Origin: Kuschelorhynchus macadamiae
Lineage: Eukaryota > Arthropoda > Insecta > Coleoptera > Curculionidae
Assembly: GCA_030620095.1 (NCBI GenBank)
Contig: JAUTXW010002159.1
Location: 339,063-403,062, forward strand
Direction: 5' to 3'
Length of the DNA stretch: 64,000 nucleotides
In this document: one piece after another, positions 1-11,532 of the stretch
Position numbering within the stretch: the first letter of the stretch is position 1
Layout: the number at the start of each line of letters is the position of its first letter
Translations under genes and position numbers: made by a program
The notes under the pieces: generated by a model
Database searches by the model: none
What the model saw: only the letters and a program-made list of their open reading frames with translations
What the model was told of the DNA's origin: nothing

Positions 1-1857
1 TGAGTGGTTCTCTGTGTATCGATAAGCAAGTGTATGTGAAGAAGAGAATGTGGAGTCAAACGCGCCGAAGTTGCAAAATTTCTCCTGACAAATTCTGTTA
101 TATTTGTGGAGAATTTCTGGTGAAATCCCAAGCCAGGCCATTTTACGAAAATGTAAAAAAAGCCTACTTTAAATATTTTGGTGTGGTTAGTTGTAGTGCA
201 TCATTGGTGCAGTGGATGAAGGGAAAGAGAAAAAGTATGCCTTTTGCAGTTCCAATGGTATGCCGAGAACCTACTAATCAATCTGACGATTGTTATTTTT
301 GCCTGGCAAAGACTGAAGGTTATTCCAAAAAGGGAAAGCACAATATAGAATATCCAAATTTGCAATCTGCCATACGACCTGTTTCTCATAATGCAAATTT
401 GCCAGTGCCGACTGTGCCTTTAAATTGGCAAGCTATTGATTTGGGAGATAATGGAGATAACATATCATCAAGTGAATTAAATGATTTAGTATGTGATTTG
501 GGGTTATCCAAGCAACAGTCAGAACTTCTGGGTTCCTGTCTTAAGGAATAGAACCTATTGGCCAAAGAAACAAAAATTACGAATTTCAGAAAAAGAAATG
601 CTATGTTTTCTGAATTCTACAGTATGGAAAATTCGTTGTGCGAGTGTACTGATATAGACAGTTTAATGCAGGAACTTGATATTGAACATTCTCCCCGTGA
701 GTGGCGCTTATTCATAGACGCATCTAAATATAGCTTAAAAGCTGTGTTATTGCATAATGGAAATTTAAAACCCTCTATACCAGTTACCAATTCAGTTGCA
801 ATGAAAGAAAATTATGAAAATATGCGCACGATTTTGGATAAAATAAACTATAATAGATATAAATGGCAGATATGTGGGGATTTAAAAGTTATAGCGATTT
901 TAGTAGAATTTCAGGGGGGATTTACAAAATATTGCTGTTTACTTTGTTTATGGGACAGTCGCGCAATAAATCAGCGTTATGTAACAAAAATTTGGCCAGA
1001 AAGAAGAGAATTTCAACCGGGATCTCAAAATGTTAAATTTATACCTCTTGTTGATCCCAAAAATGTCCTTTTGCCTCCTCTTCATATTAAACATATGCTG
1101 ATGAGAAACATTGTGAAGGCTTTGAATAAAGATGGTGATGTATTTAAATACCTAAGACAAGTCTTTCCTCAGTTAAGTGATGCCAAATTAAGAGAAGGCA
1201 TTTTTATTGAGCCACAAATCAGAAAATTGCTGGACGATGTCAATGCTACGGAAGAGCTTACCAGGCAGGAACTCTGAGCATGGAATTTATTTGTTAATGT
1301 AGTAAGAGGATTTTTAGACAACAATATGGATGAAAATTATGGGCAACTAGTTAATGAACTCTTAGATGCCTATAAAGCGCTTGGTGCCAGAATGTCAATA
1401 AAAATTCACTTCCTCCATTCCCATCTGTCATTTTTTCCTAAAAATTTGAGAGCTGTTAGTGATGAGCAGGTGAAAGGTTTCACCAAGATATCAGAACAAT
1501 GGAAATTCGGTACCAAGGACGATGGGATCCAGCCATGATTGGTTTTTCAAGAGAGAAGATAGGACACCTCATAAACAGAAAAAATAAAGTTTAGTGTTTT
1601 AAGTTAATATTTTTCTCGTTTGCTTTTCTCTTAGATGTATGGTATGTTTAATAGGCGAAAACTGTAAACATAGTCAATAAACAGAGTTAAGAATTTTCTG
1701 AAATAATTTTTTCTATGCATATTAAGTATCGTAACATTCGATATGGTTCTACAACTCTAACAAGAAAACCCTACGTGCTACAACTTTCTATTTGTCATTT
1801 TCGTATTTGGATAGGTCCATTCTATTAGATTATACTATTTTTTTTTGTCGGCCAGTG
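1..1857 (+). mobile_element. CACTGG-type DNA transposon, old copy, 5' end outside the window
   Basis: The stretch carries a decayed copy of the same protein family found inside the better element at 13989-16367. Its 3' end reads ttgtcggccagtg at 1845-1857, which resembles the inner-to-outer terminal repeat ttgttaaccagtg of the other copy. The 5' end lies before position 1. No target duplication can be tested. Between the end of the reading frame (1587) and the terminus there is only AT-rich 3' sequence. Confidence 0.6.
30..1587 (+). pseudogene. Zinc-finger DDE-like transposase of the CYICGE family, decayed
   Basis: Three consecutive open segments (30-551, 558-1277, 1326-1538) match the full-length relative at 14461-16141 in order: an N-terminal CYICGE zinc finger, the SIPV/FIDASKYSLKAVLLHNGN block with the first candidate Asp, ICGDLKVIAIL with the second, a CCLLCLWDSR cysteine pair, LPPLHIK, and KIHFLHSHLSFFP. 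Stops after LKE (551) and QEL (1277) break it. The conserved GERFHQD block is replaced by VKGFTK near 1470-1490, so the candidate third acidic residue is lost. A readable tail continues past 1538 and ends at TAA 1585-1587. It is a different subfamily from the 14.5 kb copy rather than a recent duplicate, and is clearly inactive. Confidence 0.75.
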
Positions 1858-2296
1858 TAATTAATAATATCAGAAATAAATACATAATAATATAAAAAGT
1901 TTTTTTGAACTCCTTTTCTTTTTCGTTAAAAATAGCAAATGGAAATTCTCTGTTATTACGGGGGAAAATCCGTACCTGCACCTTTTTAAGATTTATTTAT
2001 TTATTTATTTATTTATTAATAAGGAATACAAAACGGGACAAACCCAGAAACAGCATTCACTAGTACTATACTTATAAAAATGATATAATAGTAATTTACA
2101 CACATCTAAAAAAAATAATGATCATACGAACAACGTAACAGAATCATAAAAAAAATAAAATATATTAAGAAATATGACTCTAATAAAATCTTTCTAATGT
2201 ATTGCTAAATGTTGATAGAGAAAAGAAACAAATGTCTAAATCAACTAAGGTTAAAAGTGTATTATAAGATTTACAGCAGTGATATAAAGGGGAGTT
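1858..2296. other. AT-rich spacer with a (TTTA)n tract
   Basis: No coding sequence is visible. A TTTA/ATTT tract at about 1989-2018 looks like the 3' tail of a minus-strand LINE (compare the AAAT tail at 20086-20110), followed by AT-rich sequence up to the hAT terminus at 2297. Whether 2019-2296 is LINE 3' UTR is a guess. Confidence 0.4.
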
Positions 2297-3466
2297 CAGG
2301 GGCGTGCAGTCCATGGAAGCAAGGGAAGCAGTGCTTCCCAAAAAAAAATACAAAACATCTTCTAAAATGTAATTTTTGAAATAGGAAACCATTAATTTAG
2401 TTTATATTAAAAATGCTAAAATATTATCTTAATTATCAAGCCCATAATAAATGCGGCCTTGACTCCGACCCAGCCACAATAGAATATCGAATAGAACCTA
2501 TGCGAGCCGCTAGCTTCTCTGCAGCCAAGTTCTGTATGCTTGATTTCCTGTGAATCGAGCCAGAGGTTATTGAACTTTCCACCGGCTGTTTGCAATTTTT
2601 GCATTTCAGCCGCATGCTTTAAGTGGAAGCGGAAGCTATCGTTGGAGTAGGTTCCTTGTTTGAACGGCTATCCGCGTGTTGTGTGATATGTACGTCGCGT
2701 CGTGCATGGTGCGATATGGAAGACAATAATACAGATGTGGATATGCAAATCCGTCAACTTCGGCTGTCAGTAATAACGTTGGAAATGTTGGAGAATTTAG
2801 TAAAAAGAGTGTATGTGAATGTGTGGTGTGTGTCTTAATAATAAAGGGATTTTCAACATTAAACTTCGCTGATAAGCTTCAAATAATTTCCAAAGGAAGG
2901 GCAAAACCGCCTATGAAAAGTTTAACCACAAAAATGAAAAACTGTATTAGATATTTTTATCCGGAAAAACAATACAAACAATTTAAATGGCTAACAGGGT
3001 GTGAAAATATAAGTAAATTATTTTGTTGACCATGTTTACTTTTTGAAAATGAAAAAGGTTTGTGGAATAAAAATTATTTTTCCCATTTAAACAATTTCCG
3101 TAAAGCTCTAAAAAGACACATTATGTCCAAAGCGCCATTGCAGGCCGTCATAAAAGAAAAAGTCTTCAGCAAAACCAGAATTGAACATGTTCTTAATAAA
3201 CAGTTGGAAATTAGTCACCGCCAACACAATGAACTAGTCGATAAAAATAGACAAATATTAAGAAGACTTATCGATGTTGTTTGTCTTCTCGGACAGCACG
3301 AATTGGGATTTAGAGGTCATGACGAAACAAGGGTTCCTTCAAATTACTTAGTTTAATGGCTAAACATGATGATTGCTTAAAAAATAATTTAGAGCAGTCT
3401 AGCGTTTTTCGCGGAACGTCGATTTGAATCCAGAATGATTTAATTTCCGCTGTTGCAACCATTATT

Positions 3467-3744
3467 CTAAAAAGAATTAAGGAGGAGATTGGCGAGGCGC
3501 GGTTTATTGCTATTTTTCTGGACGATTTATTTTAATTTTAGCCAATTATCTATAGTAATACGCTATGTTAAAACAGGCGGAAGTATTCAAGAGCGATTTT
3601 TCTAAAAAGAATTCAGCAGGACATTGGCGTGGCGCGGTTCATTGCTATTGTTCTGGACGAAACAACTCATACCACTAATTTTAGCCAATTATCTTTAGTA
3701 ATAAGCTACGTTAAAACAGACGGAAGTATTCAAGAGCGATTTTT
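3467..3744 (+). repeat. Internal ~135 bp tandem duplication within hAT copy 1
   Basis: The segment starting ctaaaaagaatt at 3467 recurs at 3602. Both copies read through aggagattggcgaggcg-like sequence, the Asp-site block and ggaagtattcaagagcgattttt. The other hAT copies (e.g. 34725-34862) contain the segment once. The first unit has also lost about 8 bases around the acidic site. Confidence 0.8.
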
Positions 3745-4949
3745 AGGTTTTAAGAATATGTCCGAAAATCGTACAGCAGATACATTCTATACCGTAGTTT
3801 ATAACGTTACTAAAGAAATTAACGGAGAGAAAAAATTAGTTGCTCAAGGCTATGATGGAGCTGCAGTGATGGCAGGACCATTAGGGGTCTGCAAGCTAAA
3901 GTTCGAGAAACTTTCCCAAGTGCTGTGTTTGTCCATTGTTTTGCTCATAAATTAAATTTAGTTTTATCCCAGTCCATCAAGCACATAAAAGAGTGTAAAG
4001 TATTTTTCATTACTTCAAGTGGCATGGCTGCTTTTTTTTTCCAAGTTAACAAAACGTACACAAGCTTTGGACTCTATTGTCCACAAACAATTGCCCAAAG
4101 TAGCTCCTACTAGTTGGAACTATAATAGAAGACTTGTGTTACCAGTATCTGAAAATCGTGAATCAATGATTGAACTATTTGAGAATATAATAGAAAATAA
4201 TGAAACGTGGTACTCAGAAGCAATAAATAGTTCGAGGGGGTTTTTGGACTGTTTGAAACGATATTTTAATTTTAATTATTTGTTGAACATATTTTCAAAA
4301 ATATTTCCATTCTCGGACAATGTTTTTAATATATTACAAACTAAAACAAATGATATTGCTTTCTGCTTAAAAAAAGTGGATGATTTTAAGTCCATGTTAA
4401 GCCAAAAAAGAAATGTCTTTGACCTATTTTGGGAGAAAACGATGACGGTAAATGTAGGGCCACAAGCCAAGCGTCTTCAAACAAACAAGGGGGGAGATGT
4501 TCAAATATCATACAGACGCCTCTTTTATGAAATAATCGATCAAATTCAGCAACAAATAAACTATAGATTTAACGGTTTAAATGAATCTAAATTCATCGAG
4601 CTGTGCAATTTTGATGCATTTAAAGGAAAAAATTTTCCAGAAGATGCATGTAAATCTCTTTTTCTTCATTATGGCCAGTTATTCGACCGAGTGTTACTGT
4701 GATCTGAATTAAAAGTGATTTACGAAACTGATGACATTAGCGCCAAAAATAACGCTATTTTTAAAAGACAAGGAGATGGAAGATACCTACACCGAAGTGT
4801 CGAAATTGTGTGAATTTGTACTGACAATACCTGCCACAAGTTCATCAGTAGAACGCAATTTTTCAACACTTAAACGTATAAAAAAATTCGTGAAAAATTC
4901 AACAGGGCAGGAGAAACTTTGGCATATGAAGACCACAGGGGAAAAAGAG

Positions 4950-7474
4950 GGAATGTCACAAAATATTAAAAATTGAGTTAGCGTCGCCACCTGGTAGAGA
5001 AACATCTATATTTTATTATAAACACATGTCCTTTAGAAAAACACGCCACAGTCCATTATAAAATGCATTTAAAATATGAGCCGCAGGGGAAAAACAGGGA
5101 ATGTCCGTCAGCAAAATGATAAGAACAAGGAATGTCCACGATAAAGACAACCGTAAGCGATTCTAATATTATTTATTTTTAGTTTGTGTTTTGCTTTGCA
5201 AGGGTAAACAAGCGACAATTTTTAGTGCATATTTTATGGGCTACGGTGTTGAGGTTATGTTCTAGTTAATTAAAATAGAAAAGTAACAAGTGTATCATGT
5301 CAACAAGAAAATGAAGTTAAGCAGTCATGAATTAGGGAATGACTGTAAGTGCAAAAGACTGAGATGTTTCGAAAAAATCAGTAATGAAGAGAGGCAAACA
5401 CTTTTGAGAAACTTTAATCTATTATCATCAAATAATGAACAAAATTTACATTTATGTGGCTTGATAAAGTGTAAACCTATCAAAAGGAGACGTCCCCGAA
5501 AAGACGAAAATGTAGCTCTATTACATGATAATTCTTATTCATATATTGTCAAAGTAATAAGAGAAAATTCAATTTTAGAAGTCGATGTGTGCTACAAGGC
5601 ATTTTTGGCAATACATGGGATTACGAAAACCAAATTAGAATATTTGCAAAAATCCCTGAAAGCATCGGGTAAGGCACCCGTCGCGTCGATTTAAGAGGTA
5701 AGCATTTAAACCGACCTAGAAAAATTTCTGATCAGACGAATGAGAATGTGATTAGCCATATTAGATCGTTTCGGGGAAACAAAAGCCATTATGGCCTCAA
5801 AAAATCAGATCGTCTTTATTTAAGTGAAGAACTTAATATCGCAAAAATGTATCAGCTATATCAAGAGAAATTTCCCAATCATCCTGTTCCATTCGAGTTC
5901 TATAGAAATATTTTTAATACAAAATTCAACATATCTTTTGGGTATCCGCGTAAAGATACCTGTAGTGTTTGTGATCAGTATACTGCAACAAAAAAAGATC
6001 TATCATTAAAAGTGGAAAATAAAACGCCAACTTCTACATCAGTTCTTGCCGAGATACAGAAATCTTTGCTAACACTGGAGAATGAAAATAAGATACACAA
6101 AATTAAGGCTCAAGTATTTTACGACCGAAAAAGGGCTTCAAGAATTAAGTGCCAGAAAGATAAAGAATGCGAAGGTATCTGTCTCGATTTCCAAAAGAAT
6201 GTACCCGTTCCAAACATCACAACGAATGATGTATATTACAAGAGGCAGTTATCTGTGTACCTGTTTAACATCCACATTCTAGCAAATGGCGAGTCAATCT
6301 TCTACGTATATCCAGAAACAGTGGCTGCTAAAGGAAGTAACGAAGTCCTATCAATGCTAAATAATTTTGTTGAAAATTACCTTGACCCCCAGATAAGATC
6401 CCTTGAAGTATTTTGCGACTCGTGTGGGAGTCAAAACAAGAATTATAATATGATCAAATACATGCATTATATTGTTCATATCAAAAAGAGACTCGAATCT
6501 TTCAAAATAACTTTCCCAATTAGAGGCCACTCTTATTTAGAGTGCGACCGAAATATGGCCCTTCTGAACCAAAAACATCCTGCTGAGCTGCCGAGCCACT
6601 GGGTCGAAGAAATACAAAGGTCTAGAGTTAAGCCAGCACCGTTTCATGTCGAAAACCTGGAAGAGGGCCAGGAAATGATAAGAAACTGGGATTTGTTTTT
6701 TGTGAAGCTGAATTATAAGAAAAAATGTCCGTTTGCCATACGCCCTGTGAGAGAAATAGAAGTCACTATTAGGCACCCCCGACTCGTTTCACATAGATCT
6801 TCCTATAATGGTGCTTGGGAACAAAGCTCAATACTACCACCAACACACAAGACAAGAACTTATCCTGTACTGCGCAATAATGAATTTTTATATCCTGACC
6901 GAAAGTATGAAGGTAAGATTTTTTTTTGAGAATTTAAGACTTTTACTTATAGACCGCGATTTTCAGATCTAATCCAAATAAGCGAGGAAAAATTCAAAGA
7001 TTTGCAGTCTCTGAAAGTGTTCTGCTCTCAAGAATTCCAAAACTATTATGATAAGTTACCTCATGCCGCTAAGAGAATTACGAGGGTAAGATTTTTCCTT
7101 CAGAAAATTTAGTACTATTACTCATAAAATACTGCTTTTAGGTCTAAAATCAATATGGAACAAAACAAACAGAATACCACAACTATGATAGCTGACCTCG
7201 TAAATTTGGACATTCCTTCTTTTCACTTTGGAAACTGATTTTTTTTTGGACATTCCTTGTTTTTGCGATGGAGAGTTGCTGATTTTTGTACTTTTTTCTG
7301 TATTTTTTTGTTATTAAAATTATTTTGAAATAAAATGTTTTTAAATACGGAATGCAGATACTTGAATCAAAAAAATTTAACATATTCTGAACCATTCTAT
7401 TCCATGTTAGAGAATCTTAGGAGTTTCAAACTTTAAAATCGATATATCTCTGTATTTATATTTTGTGACATTCC
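4950..7474. repeat. Subterminal GGAATGTC repeats of the DUF7869 element
   Basis: GGAATGTC occurs at 4950-4957, 5098-5105 and 5129-5136. Its reverse complement GACATTCC occurs at 7209-7216, 7249-7256 and 7467-7474. That is three copies facing inward from each end, several preceded by an A-rich/GGGG context. This arrangement is typical of transposase-binding subterminal arrays. Confidence 0.7.
5311..7148 (+). pseudogene. Transposase-like protein of the DUF7869 type, one frameshift, two small introns
   Basis: The probable start is ATG 5311 (MKLSSHEL); an upstream in-frame GTG exists at 5290. The first part (to about 5690) has a Cys/Arg-rich N-terminus (CKCKRLRCF). At about 5680 a single-base shift breaks the frame; the continuation (VDLRGKHLNRPRK, then the long frame to about 6913) holds DTCSVCDQY (Cys pair, ~5960), VFCDSCGSQNKN (~6410) and FPIRGHSYLECDRN (~6510-6560). 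The last two are the conserved family blocks and plausible metal-binding sites. The exon ends tatgaag|gtaag at 6913; an intron of about 50 bp ends at tttcag 6966. A second exon (DLIQISEEKF... KRITR) ends at ggtaag near 7087, and a third gives Val-stop at 7146-7148. The role is inferred from element structure and family recurrence. I recall this family under DUF7869; its superfamily is uncertain. Confidence 0.6.
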
Positions 7475-7682
7475 CTCTTTTTCCCCTGTGGTCTTCATAT
7501 ATCGCTGTTGTCCTGAAAATATTCTCTCTTTTCTCTTCTCCAAAATATGTCGGAGCATCGACGTTTTTATGATGACGTCATTGACGAATTTGTAAAAATT
7601 GATCGAAGAATCGAATTACTTTACAAATAGGTAAGTTTCTAAAAATTGCTTCCCTTTTCTAAAATTTCACCGCACGCCCCTG

Positions 7683-8005
7683 GTATTTTGATATGTTTAA
7701 TTTAATTTTTTGTTGTTGTAAAATGTTTATTTCTTGTGTTGTGTGATGGGATATTTATATGTAATAAATTAACTACCACTGAATCAATTGTACTAAAGAA
7801 CCCGTGCCTGCACAATAGGTAGGTTAGGTAGCTAATTTATAGGAGGGTTTCACGGCTAAGTGTATCAGGTAAATTTTAATGCAGTTAAGAAAGCAACGAA
7901 TAATTCTGAAACAAATTATACCAAATAGTTAGCATTTTAACGTATCCAAATAAATAAATAAATAAATACGTAAAATCTCCTATATACAAGGATCAAACCT
8001 ACGAA
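7683..8005. other. Non-coding spacer
   Basis: AT-rich sequence with a short (AAAT)n run at about 7949-7969. No gene or element end is recognisable. Confidence 0.4.
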
Positions 8006-8400
8006 AACGCCTTTTTGCGATCTGGCCGGGAGCGTGTTTTCAATATCGGTCGCCGTCGGCGCCTCTCGGCGAAAAGTATCGGCATTACGTCGTCGACAAA
8101 CGATCGGGGGATCGCGCTCGGTATAATTAACAACGGCCGTGTGGCCCGCGGCACGCACACGAATTTTTCACTTGTTCCCACGTCACGGCTGGCTGCGACC
8201 GGCCAAGGATCGGGATCGGGCCCCCCGGCCTACGAGGCCAGTCCGGCCCTGCGGCCAGATCCGCGCGGTCGGTTCACTGATACGCGCCGGCCGCCGCTCC
8301 GGCTCGGGAAATGTCGTTCGCGCTCTTCTTTTTTTTCTCTTTCGTTGGGCGTAGTGTGTCGATGGTTGATACGAATATGCGGCATATTGGGGCAGAGCCC
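8006..8400. other. CpG-rich island in AT-rich DNA
   Basis: A sharply bounded GC- and CpG-dense block (many cg dinucleotides, e.g. ggtcgccgtcggcgcc at 8048-8063, gcgccggccgccgctccgg at 8283-8301). The surrounding DNA is very AT-rich. Open frames occur on both strands in four frames, as expected from GC content alone, and none carries a recognisable domain. It could be a promoter or enhancer of a host gene, or a GC-rich remnant of single-copy sequence between transposons. Confidence 0.4.
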
Positions 8401-8963
8401 GCAGGCATATACCAGTTCTCTGATTTTTCTTTATCAACTCAAGGATTTAGTTTAAAATTTGTGATTTATTATCATATTATGATACATGTTTTACTTGAAT
8501 AATTTTAATGAAAAACCATATTCCCAACATGTTTGCCATTTTTCTCAAGGGAGCATCAAACTGATATGAGAAGCTACAGCTTTGTATGCACAAAGTTTTC
8601 CCGGACCCCATCATCTGAGGAAAACCTTGGTTGACAAGTCCATTTCTTTGCTATTAGCTATAGGCATAAGCCATGAAATTGTCGGGAAATATATTTATAA
8701 ATCATTAAGTATCAGATTCATCACAATCTTTTTAACAGGACTAACACTGAAGATTTGAGTTTTGCAACTGATTTTTAAATAATTTTCACTGGCAACAAAA
8801 TTTAAAAAATGTTCTTTCTTCTTATGAATTTCGTCCCACAAATTTGGGAATGTTCAATAGACATAATACAAGGTATCTACAACGATTCTGTGTGGACGTG
8901 GAAAACTGAAAATTTTTAGTGGACGGGAAACCAACAAAATACTAGTATAAAAATGTATTGTTA
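8401..8963. other. Non-coding spacer
   Basis: AT-rich sequence without an open frame of interest or a recognisable element end until the mariner left part begins near 8964. Confidence 0.4.
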
Positions 8964-9304
8964 AAGAAAGAAAACCGGGCGATCCTTAAAATAAAGGTTC
9001 ATAGTCTTAAGCAAGCGAAAAAAGTAAAATTTGTGTACGCAAATAGATTTTATGTTATTTTATTTGTTGTAATAGTTTGCTGCTTCACCTATAAAGTGCG
9101 CCAGCTAAGCGGTATGGAAAATTAAACGAGGATTTAGTAAATTTCGCACTGGTCCACTTGTAAATGGGATGTGCCTAGAGTCGCCATGCATTTGCCGCTA
9201 GAAGGTTCTAGTTTTTTCCAGTGGCGCCTATACATTTCAATCATTTGTTTTCATTTCTATATAAATGCATTGCGTTGAATTTGAATTATTATTTCGAAGT
9301 AACG

Positions 9305-10528
9305 ATGGCGAGCAATTATAGAAACCTGTACTAGAGAAGCTGAAAATAATAGTTTGATTATTCCAATTCAAAATCGAACAGAACGCGCTGCAGTTTACAC
9401 TGGGGTTTCGGAAAGCAGTGTAAGAAAAATTCAAAGAGAACATAATGATCGCTTATGTTCTACTTCAACTTTAAAATCTCCTGGTAAAAAAAGACCCCGA
9501 TTATCATACAAAGCTAAAACTGACGATGGTGATTTTCAAGTAATTCGACGAACAATAGAGGATTTTTATATAAACTTGAAGAAGGTTCCGACCTGCAAAC
9601 CCCTACTTCGTGCTGTAAAGAACAAAATAGATTTTCCGTACGGGTATAAAACCTTAAATCGGCTTTACGATCAAATGATTTTGTTTGGCGCAAGTGCCAA
9701 AATAAACGAAAATTGCTCATTGAGAGACCAAATAATTTTCACTGGCGGGTGAAATATCTATCAACTGTAAGGCGATATAGGCAAGAAGCACGCAATATTG
9801 TGTATCTAAACGAAACCTGGGTAGATAATGATATAACAGTGAACAAATGCTGGCAAAGTGAAAGTCTTACAGGTGTTGTACAGGGAATCCGCTCTAGTAG
9901 TCGCTTTATTATAGTTCATGCTGGTTCAGAAGCCCGATTTGTTCCAGGTGCTGCTCTAGTTTTTCGCTCGGGACTAACAACTGGAGACTATATTATAGAA
10001 GCTTCTATCTAACATTCCTTCCAAATCAGTCGTGGTAATGGATAATGCGTCTTATCATTCTCACGTAGAAGATAAAGTGACAACTAAATACTCTACAAAA
10101 GCGCATATGATATCGTGGCTTAAATCGAACAATCTTGTATGTGATCCAACATGGAGAAAATATCAATTACATATTAGCCAACAAGCCTAGAGAAAAAAAG
10201 TATAAAATTGACGGTCTTTTACGTAACCTCGGTCATACACATTTAAGGCTGCCTCCATACATGTGCAACCTCAACCTTATTGAACTTGCATGGGCAAGAG
10301 AAAATATATTCGAGAGCGCAACACGAAATCGTATGTTAAACATGTTCGTTATATTGAAGATAAATACTGGGAATAAATCGCAAAATTGAAACGGTTATTG
10401 ATGATTTAGTTATCACACTGGGATCTTCAAGTAGTGACGACGAAACCTCATCATTTTCAGAGGAAGACAACGATTTAGAAGGAATCGAACCATTAGAATC
10501 ACAGCCGTCAACCTCAAAAATGGTTTAA
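9305..10528 (+). pseudogene. DD82E mariner transposase, copy A, inactive
   Basis: ATG 9305 matches copy B's start, but the N-terminus is shortened. A helix-turn-helix-like region (SSVRKIQREHND) and KSPGKKRPRL follow. The catalytic block reads YLNETWVDN where copy B has YLDETWVDN, so the first Asp is Asn here. After LTTGDY about 30 residues are deleted (about 9990). VVMDNASYH (second Asp) and LPPYMCNLNLIELAW (Glu) are still readable, and an acidic Ser-rich tail ends at TAA 10526-10528. Frameshifts lie near 9710, 10180 and 10320. It is inactive by substitution, deletion and frameshift. Confidence 0.75.
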
Positions 10529-10690
10529 TTTTTTTTTTATATATTTTGTAAAATTGTTCTTAAAGTAGCTGTCAATAAACTGCTTCAAAATAATTAATTT
10601 TCTGTTCAATACCGGGTGTCAAAAAATATCTAATATTGCAATTAATATTTGAAAAACTACAGAATTCATATTTTTCCAAAATTAACACCT

Positions 10691-11532
10691 CAATGTAGTT
10701 ATAGCAGGGGAGCCAGCACTGATTTCAGTGAATAAGATTTATCAAAATTTTAACTTATGCAGTTGAGTTTGGGCTATTCAGGTATGCCAAAAGTGACCGT
10801 TTGTCTCCGTTTCTCATATTACTTTGTACAGGGGGCGTCATTGTGAAGTACTATACAGGGCGTTTCCTAGTTGCGTGCTAATGTTAAAGGGGGGTGATTC
10901 TTGGACCTTTTTAAGAGAAAAGTTTAATATGAACCTAAAAGTCTTAACTTTGCAGATACAGTGTTTTAAAAAAACATTTTTTTTCAAAACCTAATTCTGA
11001 TGCTATTATAGATAAATAAATGTGTGAAATTTGATACACGTCTTTTATGCATAAAAGGGCATTTTTTATTAACAATCAATTTTTGAAATTTCTACCAGTG
11101 GCTTGCATGTGTAATTAACCTGGGTAAATCTGTATACTCCTTAATGCATAGAAGACGTGTATCAAATTTCATGAAATTATCTACAATAGCATCAGAATTG
11201 GGTCAGTTATTTATCTATAATAGCATCAGAATTAGGATTTAAAAAATATGTTTTGTATATATGTATCTCCAAAGTTAAGACTTTTAGGTTCATATTAAAC
11301 TTTTTTCTTAAAAAGGTCCAAGAATCACTCCCCCCCCCCTTTAACATTAGCACGCAATTAGGAAACGCCCTGTATAGTACTTCACAATGAGGCCCCCTGT
11401 ACAAAGTAATATGACAGACGGAGACAAACGGTCACTTTTGGCATACCCGAATAGCCCAAAGTCGAACTGCATAAGTTAAAACTTTGATAAATCTTGTTCA
11501 CTGGAATCAGTGATGGCTCTCCTACTACATTG
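10691..11532. repeat. Foldback (long inverted repeat) inside mariner copy A
   Basis: The left arm begins caatgtagtt at 10691 and passes through the segments with cgtttcctagttgcgtgcta and ggtgattcttggacc. The right arm ends ctacattg at 11532 and carries the reverse complement of the same blocks (e.g. ggtccaagaatcact at 11316, ttagcacgcaattaggaaacg at 11347). Each arm is roughly 350 bp around a spacer of about 100 bp. The same structure lies at the same relative place in copy B (about 61100-61690), so it was present in their common ancestor. Confidence 0.75.

Larger units (their letters stand above)
4928..7496 (+). mobile_element. Complete 2.57 kb DNA transposon with DUF7869-like protein, nested in hAT copy 1
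   Basis: The ends are a perfect inverted repeat of about 39 bp: gaagaccacaggggaaaaag at 4928 onward, and its reverse complement ending at 7496. A 4 bp direct repeat atat lies on both sides (4924-4927 and 7497-7500). Deleting the element plus one atat gives the uninterrupted hAT sequence seen in the other copies (gcatacatcgctgttgtcc). Subterminal repeats lie inside both ends. It is therefore a clean late insertion into hAT copy 1. Confidence 0.85.
2716..7630 (+). pseudogene. hAT transposase, ZMYM1-like (copy 1), split by insertion
   Basis: From ATG 2716 (MEDNNTDVDM) fragments follow the family order. First comes an N-terminal TTF-type zinc-finger region (KCL..CENISKLFC near 2900-3030), then a DUF4371-like block, then VLDETTH (first acidic site, about 3650), YDGAAVMAG (about 3850), and the hAT C-terminal dimerisation motif TSSSVERNFSTLKR near 4830-4880. 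The last exonic piece resumes after the inserted element with RRFYDDVIDEF and stops at TAG 7628-7630. Lesions: TGA for Trp near 3028, a frameshift near 3350, an internal duplication at 3467-3744, a frameshift near 3900, a stop near 4700, and the 2.57 kb insertion. The other five copies share most of this sequence, so the family amplified recently enough to align easily by eye. Confidence 0.85.
2297..7682 (+). mobile_element. hAT transposon copy 1 (ZMYM1-like family), interrupted
   Basis: It starts with caggggcgtgcagtcc and ends with ccgcacgcccctg, the terminal inverted repeat shared by six copies in this window. Without the 2.57 kb insertion at 4928-7496 the element is about 2.8 kb, close to the complete copy at 33566-36213. 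The flanking 8-mers (ggggagtt and gtattttg) do not match, so the target duplication is lost, or a rearrangement has joined two halves. Confidence 0.85.
8964..11532 (+). mobile_element. DD82E (Sailor-like) Tc1/mariner element, copy A
   Basis: The left part (gaaagaaaaccgggcgatcc at about 8966) aligns with copy B at 59288 for most of its length. The outermost bases of the terminal repeat (gtgtgggacac in copy B) are missing. The right part runs through a foldback structure (10691-11532) that copy B also has. The terminal repeat on the right was not found, so the 3' limit given is the end of the foldback. Confidence 0.6.

Noticed and set aside
8015..8455. 146-codon open frame in the GC-rich block
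   Set aside because: Four overlapping frames on both strands are open in the same block and the composition is Arg/Pro/Gly/Ser-rich. This is what CpG-rich DNA gives by chance, and no domain is visible.
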